NCBI GenBank assembly: GCA_022606135.1
Contig: JABYQN010000004.1
Location: forward strand, 3,038,001 to 3,102,000
Reading direction: 5' to 3'
Length of the DNA stretch: 64,000 bases
Source: Fomes fomentarius
Taxonomy: Eukaryota; Basidiomycota; Agaricomycetes; Polyporales; Polyporaceae
The notes beneath the pieces were generated by a model. It was not told the origin of the DNA, made no database searches, and was given only the letters and a program-made list of their open reading frames with translations. The translations under genes and the position numbers were made by a program. This document shows positions 60,442-64,000 of this stretch, one piece after another (position 1 is the first letter of the stretch; every line of letters begins with the position of its first letter).

Positions 60442-62001
60442 TTACTCGGAAGTAGATGGGCGCGGGGATGCAGCGGGGCTAGGAGACTGAGAACGTGAGG
60501 GAGGAAGCGCAATACTCTCCGCCCCCATGCTCCAATTGTTTTCATCGTCCTTGCGTTGTGCATTGTCATCATTCTCGGATAGAACCTCGTTATCAGTTAA
60601 TGAAGTCTCGTCCTTAGGCTCCCCATCGTCCCACCCGAGAGCCTTGTCAACCTCCGTCTTTGTGCACCAGAGAAGGTCCGAGTCTGCGATGGAAGGATAA
60701 TGTGACAACCACTAATGTTTCAGCGAAGGGCAGAACAGAAATGCACACTTTGTCTAGTAACCCATGGTGTAACATCGATCACAGTGCGCAGGTGGACCTG
60801 CAAACGGGTTGCTGTTTCTGCCCTCCACCACTTGTCGTCATACTGAGAGAGGTCATTCTCGTAGAATCTGAACTGAATGAGACGGAGTGCCGAAAACGCG
60901 CGGAGAGTCTCTGTCAACTCTCTGCAACCAAGGACGTTGTCCAAGAAGCAGTCCCTGTTGATGGCGTATGTGAATCCTTTGTCATCCGGAAGCACCCGAG
61001 GATCGAATTCGATGGTGAGTTGTGTGAGACCTGCCCTGAGTCGTGCTGGAAGAGAGCTGAGGAAAGTGAGAAGGCGCTGTATGCGCCAGGCCTCGGACTT
61101 CATTGTGTGATGTGCATATGGCATGGCACACAGGACCTCCAAATGCTGTAGCTGTCGAAGTGAGCGAAGAAGGCCCATAGTAGTCCCTATATGCGATCTC
61201 AGTTGGTGACAACTGGGCTTCTTCTGTAGCTTACCTGAACTCTGTTCCGCATCCAATTCCAGGTGTGTGATAGAGTCTGGAAACAGGAGCGGCGGAAACA
61301 TCATGTTTGCAGCCCAATTCTAGCGCATATATCAGTTCCATTGCATATTATCATACTATGCAATAATGGGACACACCCATAAGACAAGTCTTCTCAGATT
61401 GGGGAAAGGACACGGCTGGTCATGCAGTATGCCGAGAACATTCAGTTTCCCTTGAAGCGCCGATCGTAAGCTCCTGCAGGCGTGGAAGGGTGTACAGGAA
61501 GCGAAGAACAGAAGCACAGCAGCCCTGCTCGAGCTGGATGCGAAAGTGGGTGAGGCCCCGATTGCGCCATGGGTATAGGATGCGATCGGCATATCGAGAG
61601 GGGAACGCCTGCCACGGAATGTGATAGAGGTCCACACGGATACAATTCCTGAGCAGTTGGGGATCGAGCAACCGAGGAAACGAAATATATTCGCCTTTGA
61701 GCGGAGCAATCTTAACTCCAGAAACGAGGTCGGTGAGGTGTGGTGCGTCGGAGAGTGTGCGTAAAATGAGGTCGAGTGGGGACGCCGACGTAATCTCGAT
61801 GTCGCGGAAGAGGTTGAGCTGAGTGCGCGGGAGCCAATTGTAGCAGACGACGGCTGTCTGGCACCAAGTTTGATAGGACGCTCCATGTAGCACACACTCG
61901 TCCGAGTCCTGGTAGCATGCATCGATCACATGCTCACATATCTCGATTGGAAGACGGCTGTTGTGCATGCCATGGCGGAGGTGGGTGGATAGGTTTAGCA
62001 T
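60442..62001 (-). CDS. F-box/LRR-type protein B (possible one-base frame break in exon 1)
   Basis: Starts at 62001, or more likely at the in-frame ATG 61968 (MHNSRLPIEICEHVIDACYQ, an F-box opening), then WCQTAVVCYNWLPRTQLNLF. LRR-like segments follow (LILRTLSDAPHLTDLVSGVK, FRIQLEQGCCASVLRFLYTL). Near 61444-61461 the frame must shift by one base to reach GKLNVLGILHDQPCPFPNLR before the donor at 61376. Further exons: 61319-61235 (NWAANMMFPPLLFPDSITHL), 61186 to about 60762 (TMGLLRSLRQLQHLEVLC to HLRTVIDVTPW), and 60683-60442 with a strongly acidic, Ser/Pro-rich tail (DSDLLWCTKTEVDKALGWDD). The junction to the last exon is uncertain. Related to F-box A. Confidence 0.62.
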
Positions 62002-62166
62002 CGAGAAAGTGGCAGGAGTGAACGAGCGAAGTGCGAAGGAAGAACAAGCCCAGGCGCGATAAGTATCGCACTAAAGAGCACCGCCCTGGCGTCTCATCTC
62101 AAATTCAAACGCCTTTGGCCCTCTTGAACGATCACCGCAACTATCACAGGCAGTATTCGCTAACCA

Positions 62167-62453
62167 TGTCCTCCGAATCCTTGAGCGCAGAGGAGAAGCA
62201 AGGTCAGTAGTGCCGAGTCGCTCACTGGAGCACTAACGGCGACGTGCGCTTCCAGTCGCTGTCAGGTGTCGGGTCGGATCAACGGGCCGGCAGATTCCTG
62301 GGCGGCTATTGAGGATTTCCCTCAATTTACCGTCTGCTTACCACCACGTATGTTCTGTCACGAAGCACAAGGATCGCGCCAGTTGCAATTCACAATACTG
62401 CAGCAGGTTTCTGCCGGATTCTACAACTGTGGACGCACTTATCAAACACATGG
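62167..62453 (+). other. Possible gene start truncated at the duplication border
   Basis: An ATG (MSSESLSAEEKQ) leads to a GTCAGT donor, and after a CCAG acceptor the frame stays open (VAVRCRVGSTGRQIPGRL ... TTVDALIKHM) up to a GTAAGTGAG donor, where text shared with duplication copy A begins. No continuation is found. It may be the 5' remnant of a gene interrupted by the duplicated segment. Low confidence. Confidence 0.25.
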
Positions 62454-63800
62454 TAAGTGAGTTCTCAATAATGCGTGGTTGAGAGATATATCTTATATGA
62501 CAAAGTGACCGAGCTAAGGTCTCCGTCGATGACTATAAACGTCCAGGTAGCTAGTCTTACAGCTCTTTCTGTGGCGCCCAATCTGCTACTGCAAGCTCCT
62601 CGGAGTCCATTCAAACGGCGCGGTGATGGAGTTCTGGGTACGCCGTGGCTACCGTTGCGATGTCGGTGCGGATGAACCGGGCGGTGATCGATCGCTCCAT
62701 GTCAGCCACCTAGTCCGCTACCGACTAAGACTCAGAGGCTTAGAGTGCGGACGTCGAAATCCACACCATCGCGAAGATGCAGGCGTTGACAATGATCCAT
62801 CCGGGTCGACCGCCGAGTGTCCTGTCCAGCGCGAAGACGACGGCGTGCACGATGGACAGTGCGCTTCGATAGAGCATCTTGCATTGGGCTATGCAGGGAT
62901 CCGGGCGCCGGATGCCCAACGTTTCGTGAATCAGCTGCGGGCCCACTTTGGTCGACGCGGCGTTTGGTGTGGTGCGTGTGCCAGTGTGTGTGTGCTGCGT
63001 GCGGTCGAACGATGTGGGCGGGCGGTTTGCGGCGGCCCGACGCATGTGCATGCGGGATTTGTAACGCCTCCATTTGGCGGTTGTGAAATCGGCGAAGATG
63101 AATGTTGAAGATGGCTTATCGGTTGTGAGATCGGTGAAGAGGAAGACGGTAGGTTGCTCAGCGGCGCTCTCGGTGTGGCGGCGAACGGATGTCAAGGACA
63201 TGATGATATGCGGGGGTGGACGGTGAGGGTGGAGGTAGGTGCGGAGTGGGTGGATGATGTATTGAGGTACGTAACGCAGTTTGTTACAGAGTATGGTGCG
63301 ATGGTGCTGGCCTCGGTCTCGAGGGAGTCCTTATATACGTTTGTGGGTGTACCGTAATCTTCAATAGGAGCCATAGGATGTCCTTATTCGGAGGCGCATA
63401 TTCAGGGTTCAATGTCGTGTATATCGGGAAGAACGGCTTTCTGGACATGTGCAGTTGTGTTCACAACTAATGATGATGGGGCATCCGTTCGGTGGTGGGA
63501 TCATGGTGATCAAGACCGCTCGGATGGTCGAAGGCTTATAGCATTGTTCTGAATTCGACTGTAGATCGATTGAAGGTGATGTGGGATGTGAAGCGCTCGA
63601 GGGGTTTAGAACGGGTCATCCGCCACTCGGGTCTGACTCTCAGCCCCTGATACATTCCTGACCCGTCGAGAGGTATGCCGCAACATGTGAACCGGTCATG
63701 TCTTGGATGACCATAGATTGGGGGGGAATACCGATTCGACCTCTGCGGAGTTGCTCTCATGCAAGGAGATGTGGTCGTCGCCCTCCCAAACTATTGCATG
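62415..63800. repeat. Segmental duplication, copy B
   Basis: Counterpart of 58540-59940, same orientation, separated by F-box B. The central coding part is highly similar to copy A; the flanks and the 3' coding part are more diverged. Confidence 0.7.
62740..63201 (-). CDS. Membrane protein of unknown family, 3'-damaged copy
   Basis: From the ATG at 63201 (MSLTSVRRHTESAAEQPTVF) 153 residues follow, nearly identical to the full copy up to LGIRRPDPCIAQCKMLYRSA. The sequence then diverges (IVHAVVFALDRTLGGRPG) and stops at 62740 after IFAMVWISTSAL, losing the last hydrophobic segment. Beyond the stop, DNA similar to the lost part can still be read on the minus strand down to about 62560 in broken frames, with a TAG and deletions. 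It may express a shortened protein or be a pseudogene. Confidence 0.65.
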   Translation of the reverse strand: MSLTSVRRHTESAAEQPTVFLFTDLTTDKPSSTFIFADFTTAKWRRYKSRMHMRRAAANRPPTSFDRTQHTHTGTRTTPNAASTKVGPQLIHETLGIRRPDPCIAQCKMLYRSALSIVHAVVFALDRTLGGRPGWIIVNACIFAMVWISTSAL

Positions 63801-64000
63801 AGCATGAGTTGGGTAATGATTGGGTTCGCATTGAGGCGATGCCGTTGACATATAGGAGGTAGCAGTACGGGTTCATCGATGTCGGCGAGTAGCCACTGAC
63901 ATCCAAACTCGGGGTTGGAACGATGGAGGATATTGAACGTTGGCGGCACCTGGTTCACCATCATACCCATCATTTAGGAACTAGAAGCCTACGTCCAGGG
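63202..64000. other. Right-end intergenic region
   Basis: Contains the 5' flank of the second membrane-protein copy with a TATATA near 63333, and nothing else recognised up to the window edge. Confidence 0.4.

Overview
The window is nuclear DNA from a filamentous basidiomycete, most likely an Agaricomycete of polypore type. Genes are split by many short introns (about 50-75 bp, GT...AG). The tRNA-Glu, mitochondrial ATP synthase subunit g, mitoribosomal protein, PHO88/SND3 and SLM1 genes are all fungal. DUF6533 membrane proteins, expanded BTB proteins and F-box proteins are typical of mushroom-forming fungi. I saw no transposase, reverse transcriptase, viral gene or CRISPR array. Exon borders were read by hand from splice signals, reading frame and comparison between paralogs inside the window.

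Layout. 1-1263 (-): a transcription factor combining two C2H2 fingers with a Zn2Cys6 cluster, cut by the window edge. 1264-8324: about 7 kb without a gene I can support. 8325-10134: ATP20 (-) and cytidine deaminase (+) share a 403 bp divergent promoter. 10.7-17.3 kb: a decayed BTB gene, TVP38-like paralog 1 and an intact BTB gene. 18.9-29.7 kb: a secreted FAD-linked oxidase, a DUF6533 membrane protein, SLM1 (-), a frameshifted BTB gene (-), PHO88/SND3 and a small hydrophilic protein (-). 31.1-39.4 kb: TVP38-like paralogs 2, 3 and 4 in tandem. 39.9-45.7 kb (-): a BTB array of two intact genes and three remnants, bounded by tRNA-Glu(CTC) and a bL31m-like mitoribosomal gene. 49.1-50.0 kb: a secreted protein made of two copies of one cysteine-containing domain. 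53.0-54.3 kb (-): an F-box/LRR-type protein. 55.0-57.8 kb: TVP38-like paralog 5 with a long Pro/Gln-rich tail. 58.5-63.8 kb: a duplicated 1.3-1.4 kb segment carrying an unknown membrane protein (one full copy, one 3'-damaged copy) around a second F-box gene.

How the genes relate. The housekeeping genes (ATP20, CDD1, SLM1, PHO88, MRPL36, tRNA) are single and look intact. Between them lie two expanding families: five TVP38/TMEM64-type (VTT/DedA) Golgi membrane proteins and eight BTB/POZ genes or remnants. The TVP38 copies keep nearly identical internal exon lengths and share a cytosolic motif, RTPSPTP(S/T)E, which looks like a proline-directed kinase site. The BTB copies share one phase-2 intron and range from intact to heavily frameshifted, so this family is turning over by birth and death. 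I see no evidence of a biosynthetic cluster. The most notable feature is this interspersed double expansion of a membrane-trafficking family and a BTB adaptor-like family.
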